Shown: positions 31,319 through 40,277, counted from the first letter of the stretch. The stretch: DNA of 64,000 nt from Faecalispora anaeroviscerum (GCF_947568225.1 NZ_CANOOQ010000001.1:1116001-1180000); one strand, 5' to 3'. Notes: generated from the letters alone by a model not told the origin. Translations and numbers: made by a program.

Positions 31319-31993
31319 CTACAGCCGGAACTCGCAATCCGACTTATTACATAGTGTACAATCATGAAATTGGGCAGTACAGCCTTCCCGACCGATCCCC
31401 ACAATGGCAGAAACGGATTTTTGAGGAATCATCAAAAGCGCATCAGTCAGGTTAATGCCGGCCGTGCGGCTGCTGTCCAAACACTCCAAAAGGGGCTTTT
31501 GCAGAGCAAGAGGAAGATCTCCGTATCCAGGGCTGAACCGCGGCCGTAAAAAACTGCCTGTAAACTCCTTACGCCAGCGGTCGCACAACGCATCGCAAAA
31601 ACACTCTATGGCCGCCGTTCCGATGGCGTCGAGCACCAAGGCCTGTGCGGGAGAAATAACAGCGGCCCGCTTTCGCTGGATTTCTGCCTCCATCCCGGTG
31701 GTGGCTGCAAATAGGATGGCCCGATCGCAGCCCGCAAGGTTTTTAGCTAAATTCTTGCTTGGGGCAAAAAACGCGCCAAAATCCACGCCGCTTTCAGCCT
31801 GACAAACAGGCAGCACCAGATAACATGCGCGATAGCGTACCGTTCTGCTAAAATTGAAAAGGCAGGTTTCTGTTAAACCGGCAAGTGCGCCATCTGGCTC
31901 CGTCCCCCGCAGCCCCATATACCGAAAAACGGATGCTCTGGGAATTTGCAGCTGCTCCGTCGGGATTTCCACCCTCTGAACCTGTTCACTCAT
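31319..31993 (-). CDS. Methionine synthase activation-domain protein
   Basis: 224 residues as a separate polypeptide. FLRPRFSPGYGDLPLALQKP (~150-170) is the AdoMet-binding RxxxGYG block of the MetH reactivation domain, and CTLCNKSDCEFRL ends the protein with four cysteines, as in free-standing versions of anaerobes. It presumably binds MetH and remethylates oxidised cobalamin with SAM and an electron donor. Its start overlaps the metF stop (ATGA), and metH begins 9 bases after it. Confidence 0.88.
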   Translation of the reverse strand: MSEQVQRVEIPTEQLQIPRASVFRYMGLRGTEPDGALAGLTETCLFNFSRTVRYRACYLVLPVCQAESGVDFGAFFAPSKNLAKNLAGCDRAILFAATTGMEAEIQRKRAAVISPAQALVLDAIGTAAIECFCDALCDRWRKEFTGSFLRPRFSPGYGDLPLALQKPLLECLDSSRTAGINLTDALLMIPQKSVSAIVGIGREGCTAQFHDCTLCNKSDCEFRL

Positions 31994-32856
31994 TTCAGGA
32001 TCTCCGAAAGGTTTTCCTGAATTTTTTGGGCAACTGAGGGATTATTCATTGAGTAAACATGAACCGCGGGAACACCGTTTGCAAACAAATCGATGATTTG
32101 CTCGGTGGCGTAGGCAATGCCCGCCTGCTTCATGGCTGCGGAGTTTTCTCCAAAACGGTCCAGAATATAGCGGAAGCGCTGAGGCAGCACCGTTCCGGAA
32201 AGCGCCATGATCCGGCGGATTTGATTGAGATTGGTCACCGGCATAATGCCCGCTACCACAGGGATCTGAATGCCCGCTTCGCGAAGCTTATAGACATAAT
32301 TATAGTAAATATTATTGTCAAAAAACATCTGGGTTGTCAGAAAATCACAGCCCGCATCCACTTTTTCTTTCAGATGCGCGATGTCCTCCATCTGCGTGGA
32401 AGACTCCGTATGTCCCTCCGGATAACAGGCACCACCCACACAGAAGCCGCCGTATTCCCGAATTTCGCGCACCAGCTCACTGGCGTAATGATAATGCCAG
32501 TTCTTCTGCGTTTTAGTTTCCGGGGCCAGGTCTCCCCGCAGTGCAAGAACATTTTCGATTCCGGCTTCCCGCAAGGCATCAAGCTGAGTATGCACGCCCT
32601 CCCGGGTGGAATTAATACAGCTTAAATGCGCCAGAACCGGCACGTGATATGCCTTCTGTATATCGACTGCGATAGAGACGGTACCGGAACTCGTCCCTCC
32701 GCCGGCACCATAGGTCACGCTCATATAGCTTGGGACCAACTCTGCGATTTTGGCGATGGCAGGCTGAATGCTCTCATAAGGCCCGCTATTCTTGGGCGGG
32801 AAAATCTCAAAAGAGAGAGTAGGCCGATTTTCTGAAATAATCTCATTTAATTTCAT
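31990..32856 (-). CDS. metF: 5,10-methylenetetrahydrofolate reductase
   Basis: 288 residues from ATG 32856 after GAGGAG; an upstream ATG at 32940 lies inside the leader terminator region. Motifs: LSFEIFPPK at the N terminus (catalytic Glu), SVTYGAGGGTSSGT, LRGDL (FAD loop, ~105), GGACYPEGH, and FLTTQMFFDN (~185). It makes 5-methyl-THF for MetH. It is the first gene of metF-activator-metH-DUF4430-ECF S, all tightly packed, controlled from a leader with an upstream ORF and terminator. Confidence 0.95.
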   Translation of the reverse strand: MKLNEIISENRPTLSFEIFPPKNSGPYESIQPAIAKIAELVPSYMSVTYGAGGGTSSGTVSIAVDIQKAYHVPVLAHLSCINSTREGVHTQLDALREAGIENVLALRGDLAPETKTQKNWHYHYASELVREIREYGGFCVGGACYPEGHTESSTQMEDIAHLKEKVDAGCDFLTTQMFFDNNIYYNYVYKLREAGIQIPVVAGIMPVTNLNQIRRIMALSGTVLPQRFRYILDRFGENSAAMKQAGIAYATEQIIDLFANGVPAVHVYSMNNPSVAQKIQENLSEILK

Positions 32857-32910
32857 TGGTATGCTCCTCTTCCACCTAACGGATGGATCAACATGATAAA
32901 TATTTGTACG

Positions 32911-32953
32911 GAAAAAATAAAAGTGCCCGGGGGTTATCACGACTCCCGGGCAC
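32911..32953 (-). terminator. Leader terminator (attenuator) before metF
   Basis: Minus strand: GTGCCCGGG (32953-32945) pairs with CCCGGGCAC (32931-32923), then TTTTATTTTTT. It lies between the upstream ORF and metF. Confidence 0.85.
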
Positions 32954-32967
32954 GATACGATACGGTA

Positions 32968-33111
32968 TTATTTGCTGCGACAAACAGGCATAACAGCCCC
33001 AAAAGGCTCCAAGGTGCAGCAAAAACACTCCCGCAGGCAGCGTACCCGGGAGCGCAGCATTCGCCCAAACCGAAAATTTCTCCGCAGCAATTGATGAAAC
33101 AGTGAACTCAC
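32968..33111 (-). CDS. Cys/Arg-rich upstream ORF in the metF leader (47 codons)
   Basis: GTG 33111 is 8 bases after AAGGGGG (33126-33120). The peptide starts MSSLFHQLLRRNFRFGRM, has nine Arg, and contains the cluster RCLRECFCC, with five Cys in all, then ends PVCRSK 14 bases before the terminator stem. This looks like a leader peptide whose stalling at scarce charged tRNA (Cys or Arg) would change terminator folding. No SAM-I, T-box or cobalamin riboswitch signature is visible in the same leader. Confidence 0.5.
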   Translation of the reverse strand: MSSLFHQLLRRNFRFGRMLRSRVRCLRECFCCTLEPFGAVMPVCRSK

Positions 33112-33158
33112 ATCGCGCACCCCCTTCAGAAGAGTCTGATAACAACAGATTGTTTAAT

Positions 33159-33188
33159 ATTATATATTGGCTTGATGCAGGAAGTCAA
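33159..33188 (-). promoter_or_regulatory. SigA promoter of the met operon
   Basis: Minus strand: TTGACT (33188-33183), 18-base spacer, TATAAT (33164-33159). The leader to metF is about 295 nt. Confidence 0.8.
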
Positions 33189-33322
33189 CACAAATCACGC
33201 GGCTTTCTAAGAAAAGCGTGAAAAACCGCGACAAAAGGCGAAAGCCGGAATCTTGATTTCGGCAACAAAGCCGCAGAACCCGCATTATTTTGGTAAAAAT
33301 TCCCTTATTCTGAACATATAAA

Positions 33323-33366
33323 AGCCTTCAATCGAAGTTTCATCCTACGACTGAAGGCTCTTTTTC
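33323..33366. terminator. Bidirectional terminator between glycerate kinase and met operons
   Basis: AGCCTTCA (33323-33330) pairs with TGAAGGCT (33352-33359); T-runs occur on both strands. From 33189 to 33322 I see nothing else. Confidence 0.75.
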
Positions 33367-33433
33367 TTGCAATACCCACTTTGATGGCACCATTTAAAAA
33401 ACAGCGCACTCCACGGAATGTGTATGGATTTTA

Positions 33434-34573
33434 TCAGCTGGAAAGCCAATTGCCCATTAAAAGACGAAGGATGCTGTCCATGGTCAGCTCCAGATCGCTT
33501 TCGGAACGCAGCTTTGCCTGCGAAAATGGAACCGCTACGCGGTTAATGCTGACGACCGCGCTGACCCCCTGCTCATAAACCGGCTCAATCTGGTCGCCGA
33601 TGTCGCCTACCACCGCAATGACCGGCACCTGCTGACGTTTTGCCCGCCGCGCAACCCCGCTGACAACCTTACCGCGCAGAGACTGCGTATCAAGCTTTCC
33701 CTCACCGGTGAATACCAGCTGGGCGTCTTGCAGCAGTGTATCAAACTGTACCGTATCCAGCACGGTTTCAATCCCCATCTGCAAATGGCCATTCAAAAAG
33801 GCCACCATACCGCCACCCATACCGCCAGCCGCTCCGGCACCCGGCAGATGCTCTATCTCCACATTTAAATCCCGGCGGATTACCGCGGCCAGATGCGCCA
33901 GATTCTGATCCAGCCGCTCGACCATTTCGGGGTCTGCACCCTTTTGCGGCGCAAATACATACGCTGCTCCCTGTGGGCCGCAGAGCGGATTATCGATATC
34001 ACACATCACTGTCAAAGCCACCGATTTCATTCTGGGATTTATCTGGCTGGCATCAATGGAGCTAACCTTGCAGAGCGTTTCCCCCACAGGAAGAAAGGAT
34101 TTGCCCTCTTGATCTTTAAACTGAACGCCCAAGGCTGCCGCCGCTCCGACCCCGCCGTCGTTGGTGGCACTCCCGCCGAGACCCAGAATGATTTTGCGAC
34201 AGCCGGTATTGACAACATGGTCCAGAATCTGGCCAACACCGAAGGTGCTGGTCTTTTCCGCATGTTTATTTTCCCCTACCAGAGGAAGCCCGGCGGCGGC
34301 GGCCATTTCTACAACGGCGGTTCCATCCGGAAGAATTCCGTAGAACCCCGTAATTGGTTCGCCATAGGGGCCGGTTACTTGCAGTTCATGCTTCTCCCCA
34401 CCGACTGCGGCCAAAAACGAATCTACCGTTCCCTCACCGCCGTCCGCAACAGGAATGGAAACCACCTGTGCCTGCGGCAGATGAAAGCGAATCGCTTGTT
34501 CCATGATTTCGCAGACGCGTGAGGAGGACATGGTACCCTTAAAGGAATCCGGAATCAACAAAAATTTTTTCAT
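33434..34573 (-). CDS. Glycerate kinase (GarK/GlxK type)
   Basis: 379 residues. KFLLIPDSFKGTMSSSRVCE opens the family, PVADGGEGTVDSFL (~42-55) and ILGLGGSATNDGGVGAAAAL (~130-149) are its glycine-rich active-site blocks, and FTGEGKLDTQSLRGKVVSGV (~285) is the second lobe. It phosphorylates D-glycerate to 2-phosphoglycerate. It is the last gene of the GntR-regulated catabolic run and would send the end product into glycolysis. Confidence 0.94.
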   Translation of the reverse strand: MKKFLLIPDSFKGTMSSSRVCEIMEQAIRFHLPQAQVVSIPVADGGEGTVDSFLAAVGGEKHELQVTGPYGEPITGFYGILPDGTAVVEMAAAAGLPLVGENKHAEKTSTFGVGQILDHVVNTGCRKIILGLGGSATNDGGVGAAAALGVQFKDQEGKSFLPVGETLCKVSSIDASQINPRMKSVALTVMCDIDNPLCGPQGAAYVFAPQKGADPEMVERLDQNLAHLAAVIRRDLNVEIEHLPGAGAAGGMGGGMVAFLNGHLQMGIETVLDTVQFDTLLQDAQLVFTGEGKLDTQSLRGKVVSGVARRAKRQQVPVIAVVGDIGDQIEPVYEQGVSAVVSINRVAVPFSQAKLRSESDLELTMDSILRLLMGNWLSS

Positions 34574-34657
34574 GGAATTTTCCTCCCGCAGGATGTATTA
34601 AGGAAGCCGGAACCTACGGCCCCGGCTTCCTGCAATTCACTCCGATTATGCCGTGTA

Positions 34658-35539
34658 TCAGCGGATGGTGTCGCCGGTCAGCTTCTCATAATACTTTGAA
34701 ATCGCACTGTGATCTTCCTGGCCCAACCCATCGGCACGCAGATTAACCATCATTTCCATTACCGCCATGGTCAGCGGCAGAGGAGACCCCACATTGTGGC
34801 CCGTTTCAATCGCGTTGTTCAAATCCTTGATATGCAGATCAATCTTAAAGCCGGGCTTATAGTTACCGGAAAGCATCATGGGAGCTTTTGCGTTCATTAC
34901 GGTGGAGCCGGCAAGGCCGCCTTTAATGGCGTCAAATACCAGGTTTGGGTCTACACCGGATTTTTTCGCCAGCATCAGCGCTTCGGAGAGTGCCGCGATA
35001 TTGGCCGCCACAATCACCTGATTCGCCAGCTTAGTGGTGTTGCCCGCGCCGATTTTGCCGCAGAAAACCGCGCTGGAGCCCATTGTTAAAAGGATCTGCT
35101 TTACGCTTTCAAACAGCTCCTTGTCGCCGCCCACCATAATCGACAGCGAACCATCCACCGCCTTGGGTTCACCTCCGGACACCGGAGCGTCGAGCATTTT
35201 TACGCCCTTCTCCGCACAGGCTTTTTCAATTTCCTGTGAGGCCTGCGGAGCGATGGAGCTCATATCGATAAGAATCGTACCCTCTTTTGCGCCCTCAAGC
35301 ACACCGTTTTCTCCCATTACCACCGTTTTAACATGGGGAGAGTTTGGCAGCATGGTGATGATCAGGCCGCACTCCCGTGCAACCTCCGCCGGGGAATGCG
35401 CTGCCTTCGCACCGGCCGCAACAACATCCTCAACATTGCTCTGAATAATATCAAACGCGAGAATTTCATGCCCGGCTTTTAATAAATTCTTCACCATCGG
35501 CTTACCCATAATACCAAGCCCGATAAATCCGATTTTCAT
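34658..35539 (-). CDS. garR: Tartronate semialdehyde reductase-like beta-hydroxyacid dehydrogenase
   Basis: 293 residues from ATG 35539 after GGAGGAATG. Rossmann loop FIGLGIMGKPMVKNLLKAGH (5-24), substrate-binding LDAPVSGGEPKAVDGSL (~120), catalytic Lys region GNTTKLANQVIVAAN (~165) and KDLNNAIE. This is the GarR/HibD family. The glycerate kinase gene directly downstream supports tartronate semialdehyde to D-glycerate as its reaction. Other beta-hydroxyacids cannot be excluded. Confidence 0.9.
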   Translation of the reverse strand: MKIGFIGLGIMGKPMVKNLLKAGHEILAFDIIQSNVEDVVAAGAKAAHSPAEVARECGLIITMLPNSPHVKTVVMGENGVLEGAKEGTILIDMSSIAPQASQEIEKACAEKGVKMLDAPVSGGEPKAVDGSLSIMVGGDKELFESVKQILLTMGSSAVFCGKIGAGNTTKLANQVIVAANIAALSEALMLAKKSGVDPNLVFDAIKGGLAGSTVMNAKAPMMLSGNYKPGFKIDLHIKDLNNAIETGHNVGSPLPLTMAVMEMMVNLRADGLGQEDHSAISKYYEKLTGDTIR

Positions 35540-35590
35540 AGTACATTCCTCCATCTATTATTTTATATCGGTGCCTTTTTCCGATTCTTT

Positions 35591-35626
35591 ATTTCTTTCC
35601 CCAGCCCTCAGCATGGGGAAAGAAAT
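35591..35626 (-). other. Intercistronic 12-bp perfect hairpin
   Basis: ATTTCTTTCCCC (35591-35602) pairs with GGGGAAAGAAAT (35615-35626) across a 12-base loop, in the 148-base gap between the transketolase and garR genes. It has no U-run, so it is more likely an mRNA processing or stability element than a terminator. Confidence 0.5.
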
Positions 35627-35687
35627 AATGTGCTGACATGAACGTATTCCATGTAAAAGTTTCAGATAGTTCAAGCATAAAATAACA

Positions 35688-36617
35688 TCACTTGAGCAGG
35701 ACCTCTGCCTTTTGAATGATATGTTCCTTTGTCAGGCCGTAATATTCCATCAGCTCCTGCGCACTGTGTGCCGACTGGCCGAACCGATCCTCCACCGCAA
35801 CATAATCCATTGGAATGCTCGACCCGCGCAGTGCCAGCGCCATCTGAGAAGCAAGGCCGCCCAGATAGTTGTGTTCCTCCGCCGTGATGACTGCCTTTGC
35901 ACCCTGAACCAACTGCAGCGCACCTTCAAAATCAAACGGTTTCATGGTAGAAACGCTGACGACCTTCACGCTGACCTTCTGTTTCTCAAGCTCCTTCGCA
36001 GCCTGCATAGCAACATCCACCATGCTGCCGTGGGCAAACAGAACCAGATCGGAGCCCTCCTGCAGCACCCGCAGCTTGCCGATTTCCATTTCCCCTTCGG
36101 GAATATAATTAGGCACATCGTTACGCACCACACGAATATAAACGGGGCCCTGATGCCTTGCCGCGGCACGCACAGCCTGGCGTGTTTCTTCCGCATCGCA
36201 GGGGGTGAGCACCGTCATATTCGGAATTGCGCTCATAATCGCCACATCCTCAATGGCCTGGTGGGTCGAGCCGTCCCCAAAATCGGACAGACCGGAGGAC
36301 GAACCGCAAATTTTCACGTTCAGCTTGCCGATGCAGATCGTCTGACGAATCTGATCATAAGCGCGGCCGGACGCAAACACGGCAAAGGTACTGGCAAAGG
36401 CGATTTTTCCGCTAACAGCCAGACCCGCGGCAGTGGAAAGCATGTTCTGCTCGGCAATCCCCATTTCAAAATACCGCGCGGGAAATGCCTGTTGGAACAG
36501 ATTGGACATAGTGGATTTTCCTAAATCCGCCTCCAGAGCGACCACATTGGGGTTTTGCTTCCCCAGTTCTACCAATTCTTCTCCATACGCTACGCGCTGG
36601 CTTTGTGTTTTACTCAT
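35688..36617 (-). CDS. Transketolase, C-terminal subunit
   Basis: 309 residues from ATG 36617 after GAGGTGACTGA. It holds the pyrimidine-binding half: EADLGKSTMSNLF, YFEMGIAEQNMLSTAAGLA (catalytic Glu for thiamine activation), SDFGDGSTHQAIEDVAIM, and a transketolase C-terminal domain from ~190. It pairs with the N-terminal half encoded 25 bases upstream. Split transketolases are common in anaerobes. In this cluster it may act on a dedicated ketose or on hydroxypyruvate as ketol donor. Confidence 0.93.
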   Translation of the reverse strand: MSKTQSQRVAYGEELVELGKQNPNVVALEADLGKSTMSNLFQQAFPARYFEMGIAEQNMLSTAAGLAVSGKIAFASTFAVFASGRAYDQIRQTICIGKLNVKICGSSSGLSDFGDGSTHQAIEDVAIMSAIPNMTVLTPCDAEETRQAVRAAARHQGPVYIRVVRNDVPNYIPEGEMEIGKLRVLQEGSDLVLFAHGSMVDVAMQAAKELEKQKVSVKVVSVSTMKPFDFEGALQLVQGAKAVITAEEHNYLGGLASQMALALRGSSIPMDYVAVEDRFGQSAHSAQELMEYYGLTKEHIIQKAEVLLK

Positions 36618-36642
36618 TTCAGTCACCTCACTGTTCCGTTTT

Positions 36643-37488
36643 TTAATGCAGCGAATCCAGTACCGCCTGAATCTCACCCAAAGCGGTCTGATACTGTTCC
36701 TTGGTCAGCGAACCGTTATGGAAGCTGACATTATTTTCCGCAAAGGAAACACCCTTTCCCTTGGTGGTCTGCGCCAAAATGACGGTAGGCTGTCCCTTAA
36801 CGGTGTCGGCTTCTTCCAGCGCCGCCACAATTTCACTTACATTGTGACCATCGATCACAATGACATGCCAGCCGAAGCTTTCCCACTTTTCTTTCAGGGG
36901 ATTGGTATTAAAGCGCTCTGAAATGGCGCCGGTGGCTTGTAACCGGTTCTGATCCACAATGCCGACAATGTTGTCGATTTTAAAATTGCTGCCGGCCATG
37001 GCGGCTTCCCAAATCTGGCCCTCTGCCATTTCGCCGTCGCCCATAATACAGTAAACCTTATTTTCCTTCTGATCAAGGCGCAGCGCAAGCGCAATTCCGT
37101 TCGCGATGGAAAGCCCCTGCCCCAAAGAACCGGTATTGGCCTCAATGCCGGGGGTTTTCGTAATATCGGGGTGCCCCTGCAGCATGGAGCCCAGCGATTT
37201 GAGCGTGAGCAGCTTTTCCGTTGGGAAAAAACCCAGCTCGGCTAAGGCAGCATATTGAGCAATGCAGGCATGGCCCTTGCTGTATAAAAACCGGTCGCGG
37301 CCCTCCCATTTGGGATTTGCGGGGTCCAGCTTCATCCGGTAGCCATAAAGAACCGCCACAATATCTGCACTGGAGCAGGAGCCGCCCAGATGACCCACAT
37401 GGCCCTGATCCCCGATCATGAGAACAACATCTTTCCGGATTTGCGCGGCAAGGCGCTTGATTTTCAGTTCCGTTTCCTGGTTGATCAT
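36643..37488 (-). CDS. Transketolase, N-terminal (TPP-binding) subunit
   Basis: 281 residues. GHVGHLGGSCSSADIVAVLY (~28-47), GHPDITKTPGIEANTGSLGQ (~105) and the thiamine diphosphate motif GDGEMAEGQIWEAAMAGSNF ... NIVGIVDQNRLQ (~150-185) identify the cofactor-binding half. It forms the enzyme with the following gene. The stop and start of the pair are close, implying equal synthesis. Confidence 0.93.
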   Translation of the reverse strand: MINQETELKIKRLAAQIRKDVVLMIGDQGHVGHLGGSCSSADIVAVLYGYRMKLDPANPKWEGRDRFLYSKGHACIAQYAALAELGFFPTEKLLTLKSLGSMLQGHPDITKTPGIEANTGSLGQGLSIANGIALALRLDQKENKVYCIMGDGEMAEGQIWEAAMAGSNFKIDNIVGIVDQNRLQATGAISERFNTNPLKEKWESFGWHVIVIDGHNVSEIVAALEEADTVKGQPTVILAQTTKGKGVSFAENNVSFHNGSLTKEQYQTALGEIQAVLDSLH

Positions 37489-37514
37489 TCGTTATCCCTC
37501 CATTATTACGGGTA

Positions 37515-38318
37515 TTAAAAGCTGTTTTTTAAAAGTTTAAGAGCAAGAGGAGCGCAGCGGTCAAAATCCTGCGTATATGCCTCCACACTGATACGTTCGT
37601 TGTAGCCAATCGCTTTGAGTGCTGCAAGAAACGGTTGGTAGTAATCCTCCTCCATGCGCTCCGGATAGCACCGGCCATGGCTGCATGCAAAGTGTACATG
37701 ACGCAGATATTCCCCGCCTTGGCGCAACAGGTTCTCCACCGGCTCTTTTTCTTCGGACAGATGGTAAAAATCCACAAGAACACAGATATTCTCGTATTCC
37801 TTGCCCACATCCTCCGCAAGGCGGCAGCCCTCGGCAAAGGTGTTGATCAGATTACATTCCGCTTTTCTCAGCGGCTCAATTACAATGGTAATGTGATGCT
37901 TTTGGGCAATCGGAGAAAGTTGCCGCAGCAGGGTAACCACCTGCCGGTAGCCCTCCTCCATCGGAAAGCCCTGCGGCACATTTTTCGCGCCTCCGCTACC
38001 GAATACCACAATATTCACTCCCAGCGATTCCGCGCGGGCCAAGGCGCGCTCCGCATAATCCAGAACGGCCGGCAGATCCACGTCCGCGCCGGTCAGACGC
38101 ACTGTTTTAGGGAAAAAGTTATTGCAGGTTTGGCAGGGAATTCCGCTCTTTTTCAGTCGCTCGGAAAGAGCCTGAAACTCTTCCTCCGACAAAGCCATCA
38201 TCTCCGCCAAAGGAAGCTCCACATAGTCATAGCCAAACCGGGACAGACGCTCCACAAACTCGATTCCCGTACCGTCCGGCTGGGTAGCAATCATATTGAC
38301 ACAGCATCCGATTTTCAT
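37515..38318 (-). CDS. Hydroxypyruvate/sugar isomerase-like TIM-barrel protein
   Basis: 267 residues; ATG 38318 overlaps the dehydrogenase stop (ATGA). MKIGCCVNMI, YVELPLAEM, NIVVFGSGGAKNVPQGFPM, TIVIEPLRKAECNLINT (metal-binding Glu), VLVDFYHLS, HVHFACSHGRCYPE and ISVEAY trace the eight barrel strands of the xylose isomerase-like family. Members include hydroxypyruvate isomerase and 3-keto sugar epimerases. With GarR and glycerate kinase downstream, a three-carbon product (tartronate semialdehyde) is plausible. Confidence 0.85.
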   Translation of the reverse strand: MKIGCCVNMIATQPDGTGIEFVERLSRFGYDYVELPLAEMMALSEEEFQALSERLKKSGIPCQTCNNFFPKTVRLTGADVDLPAVLDYAERALARAESLGVNIVVFGSGGAKNVPQGFPMEEGYRQVVTLLRQLSPIAQKHHITIVIEPLRKAECNLINTFAEGCRLAEDVGKEYENICVLVDFYHLSEEKEPVENLLRQGGEYLRHVHFACSHGRCYPERMEEDYYQPFLAALKAIGYNERISVEAYTQDFDRCAPLALKLLKNSF

Positions 38319-39379
38319 CTGTTTTCTCCCCCTCTGGCGGGTTCATCCGCTTTCATAGTGGGGTCAAGAATGATTTTAATGTACTGATCCGGGCACTGAA
38401 TCAAACGCTGAATTGCCTGAGGGCCATCCTCTAGCGGAACGATCTGAGAAATCAGAGCGCCAGACTCCATTTTCCCCGTTCCCATCAGCTGCACCACTTC
38501 GCCGAATTCCTCGTGCGTATAGTTAAACGAACCGATCACGCGACGGGCAGAGCAGACAACATCCTGCATATTAATCTGCATTTCCTTTTGGGACATGCCC
38601 ACCCAAACGGCGGTTCCGCCGATTTTCAGCACACGGATGGACTGGTTTGCGGTAGCCTCTACACCCACCGCTTCAAAGGAGGTATCAATCATTTCACCAT
38701 CGGTGCAATCAGAAACCGCCTGTAAGTACTCTTTCCTACCGGGATTAATCGTCACATCCGCACCCAGACGCTCGGCGGTTTTCAGTCTGGCGTCGCTGAG
38801 ATCGCAGACGATGATTTTCTTTGGCTGCTGCAGACGGACAATTTGCAGAATGCACAGCCCGATAGTACCCGCACCAACAATCATCACATTCTGTCCTTTG
38901 AGTTCACCCGCCTTTTTCACAGAACCATACGCTACCGCATAAGGCTCTGTGAGAGCGCCTACTTCGTAGGTCAAAGAAGGCGGAAGCGGGTACAGCAGCT
39001 TTTCCGGTACCGCAACATATTCCGCCATAGCACCGTCAACGGTGAGAACGCCAAAAAACTTCTTGTTCAGACACATATTGGTCAGGCCTTGGCGGCAGTT
39101 GGTGCAGGTACCGCAAAAATTGATCGGTTGAACGATTACCCCATCGCCGACCTGAACAGACGTAACTGCACTACCCAACTCCACCACCTCGGCGGAAAAC
39201 TCGTGGCCCATGGTCATCGGAGGAATTCTTCTGCCGGTTAACCCGAGAGAACCGTGTACATCGCTGCCGCATATGCCGCAAGCACGCACCTTTAGTAATA
39301 CTTCGTTAGCCTGGGGTTTGGGGGTTGGCTGCTCCTGCACCTGCATGGCGCCGGGGCCAAGATAACGTAAAGCCCTCAT
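38315..39379 (-). CDS. Zinc-dependent medium-chain alcohol/polyol dehydrogenase
   Basis: 354 residues. Catalytic zinc: CGICGSDVHGSLG and GHEFSAEVVELG; structural zinc: CGTCTNCRQGLTNMC (~95-110). NAD loop VGAGTIGLCILQIV (~170). This is the threonine/sorbitol dehydrogenase-like MDR group. It is the first gene of the minus-strand catabolic operon, downstream of a GntR-type operator at 39442, and probably oxidises the incoming polyol or sugar. Confidence 0.92.
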   Translation of the reverse strand: MRALRYLGPGAMQVQEQPTPKPQANEVLLKVRACGICGSDVHGSLGLTGRRIPPMTMGHEFSAEVVELGSAVTSVQVGDGVIVQPINFCGTCTNCRQGLTNMCLNKKFFGVLTVDGAMAEYVAVPEKLLYPLPPSLTYEVGALTEPYAVAYGSVKKAGELKGQNVMIVGAGTIGLCILQIVRLQQPKKIIVCDLSDARLKTAERLGADVTINPGRKEYLQAVSDCTDGEMIDTSFEAVGVEATANQSIRVLKIGGTAVWVGMSQKEMQINMQDVVCSARRVIGSFNYTHEEFGEVVQLMGTGKMESGALISQIVPLEDGPQAIQRLIQCPDQYIKIILDPTMKADEPARGGENR

Positions 39380-39441
39380 AAAACCCCTCCTTTCTGAATG
39401 ATTGCATATTACCTAGCTGTTGTTTTTTGTATGATGATAGA

Positions 39442-39452
39442 TGTCATACAAC
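39442..39452. promoter_or_regulatory. GntR (FadR-type) operator before the dehydrogenase operon
   Basis: ATGTCATACAA fits TnGTnnnACnA except for its first base; a TTGTATGAT half-site lies just upstream at 39428. Confidence 0.6.
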
Positions 39453-39475
39453 ATAACTTCGAATTTTGCGCATTA

Positions 39476-40177
39476 TCATGATGATAATGCGCTGCGCTCC
39501 TGAAAATTCTTGAGAGAAATTTCCACATGCTCCCTCATAACGGTTTTTGCCATATCATAATTGTGAATTTTAATTGCCTCTAAAATCAGGTTGTGATATT
39601 TCATGCCGCTGTCCACGCCGATTGTTCTGGTGACGTCCTGAATCGCACCCTCCAAAACATCCGTGAGCAAGCCCATGAGATGAATGACCAGAGAATTCCC
39701 CGAAATCTCAGCTAAAATCATATGAAAACGGAAATCCTCTTTGGTGTAGGTCTGAATATCACCCCGGGTTTCGGCCATCTTTTTAAGACTTTCCGAAAGG
39801 CGCTCAATATCGGCATCCGTCGCCTTTCTGGCTGCGATACCCGCAACTTCAACCTCCATAATGACACGGAACTCGAAGATCTCTTCCACAGATGAAGCAC
39901 CCAGGTAAATCGCCGGGATCATTTCATTCATATAATGACCTGGCGTGAATTCGCGCACGAAAGAGCCTTCGCCCAGCCGTGTTTCAAGCAGCCCGAGAAC
40001 GGTCAGCTTCTGAAGGGCCTGCCGCACCGTAATTCGGCTGACACCGAACGCCGCACACAATTCGTTTTCAGAAGGCAGCTTTTGTCCCGGAGTCCACGTT
40101 CCGTCCAGCAGCTGCTGCTTTAACTGCTTAAACACCTGTTCACTGATATTTGTCTTTTTAATCGCCTGTAAAGCCAA
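39476..40177 (-). CDS. GntR-family (FadR subfamily) regulator of the sugar regulon
   Basis: 233 residues from TTG 40177, 6 bases after AGGGGTGA; the ATG at 40207 has no site and overlaps the operator region. The winged HTH reads LLDGTWTPGQKLPSENELCA and FGVSRITVRQALQKLTVLGL. The C-terminal FCD domain has FRVIMEVEVAGIAARKAT, FHMILAEISGNSLVIHLM and MREHVEISLKNF with metal-binding His/Asp positions. Its own promoter and three others nearby contain the same operator, so it represses the whole cluster until its ligand appears. Confidence 0.94.
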   Translation of the reverse strand: MALQAIKKTNISEQVFKQLKQQLLDGTWTPGQKLPSENELCAAFGVSRITVRQALQKLTVLGLLETRLGEGSFVREFTPGHYMNEMIPAIYLGASSVEEIFEFRVIMEVEVAGIAARKATDADIERLSESLKKMAETRGDIQTYTKEDFRFHMILAEISGNSLVIHLMGLLTDVLEGAIQDVTRTIGVDSGMKYHNLILEAIKIHNYDMAKTVMREHVEISLKNFQERSALSS

Positions 40178-40238
40178 AACTGTCACCCCTATGATCCATT
40201 GCTTCATGCAATGATATTTCAGACGGATTGTGATTTAG

Positions 40239-40277
40239 TTGTCATACAATTATACAACCAAATAGATAACAAGTCAA
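40239..40277 (-). promoter_or_regulatory. gntR promoter and autoregulatory operator
   Basis: Minus strand: TTGACT (40277-40272), 17-base spacer, TATAAT (40254-40249). The operator TTGTCATACAA on the plus strand (40239-40249), a perfect TnGTnnnACnA match, begins at the -10 edge. Confidence 0.8.

Noticed and set aside
32857..33160. SAM-I, T-box or cobalamin riboswitch before metF
   Set aside because: Expected by function, but the characteristic core sequences are absent; an upstream ORF with terminator explains the leader better.
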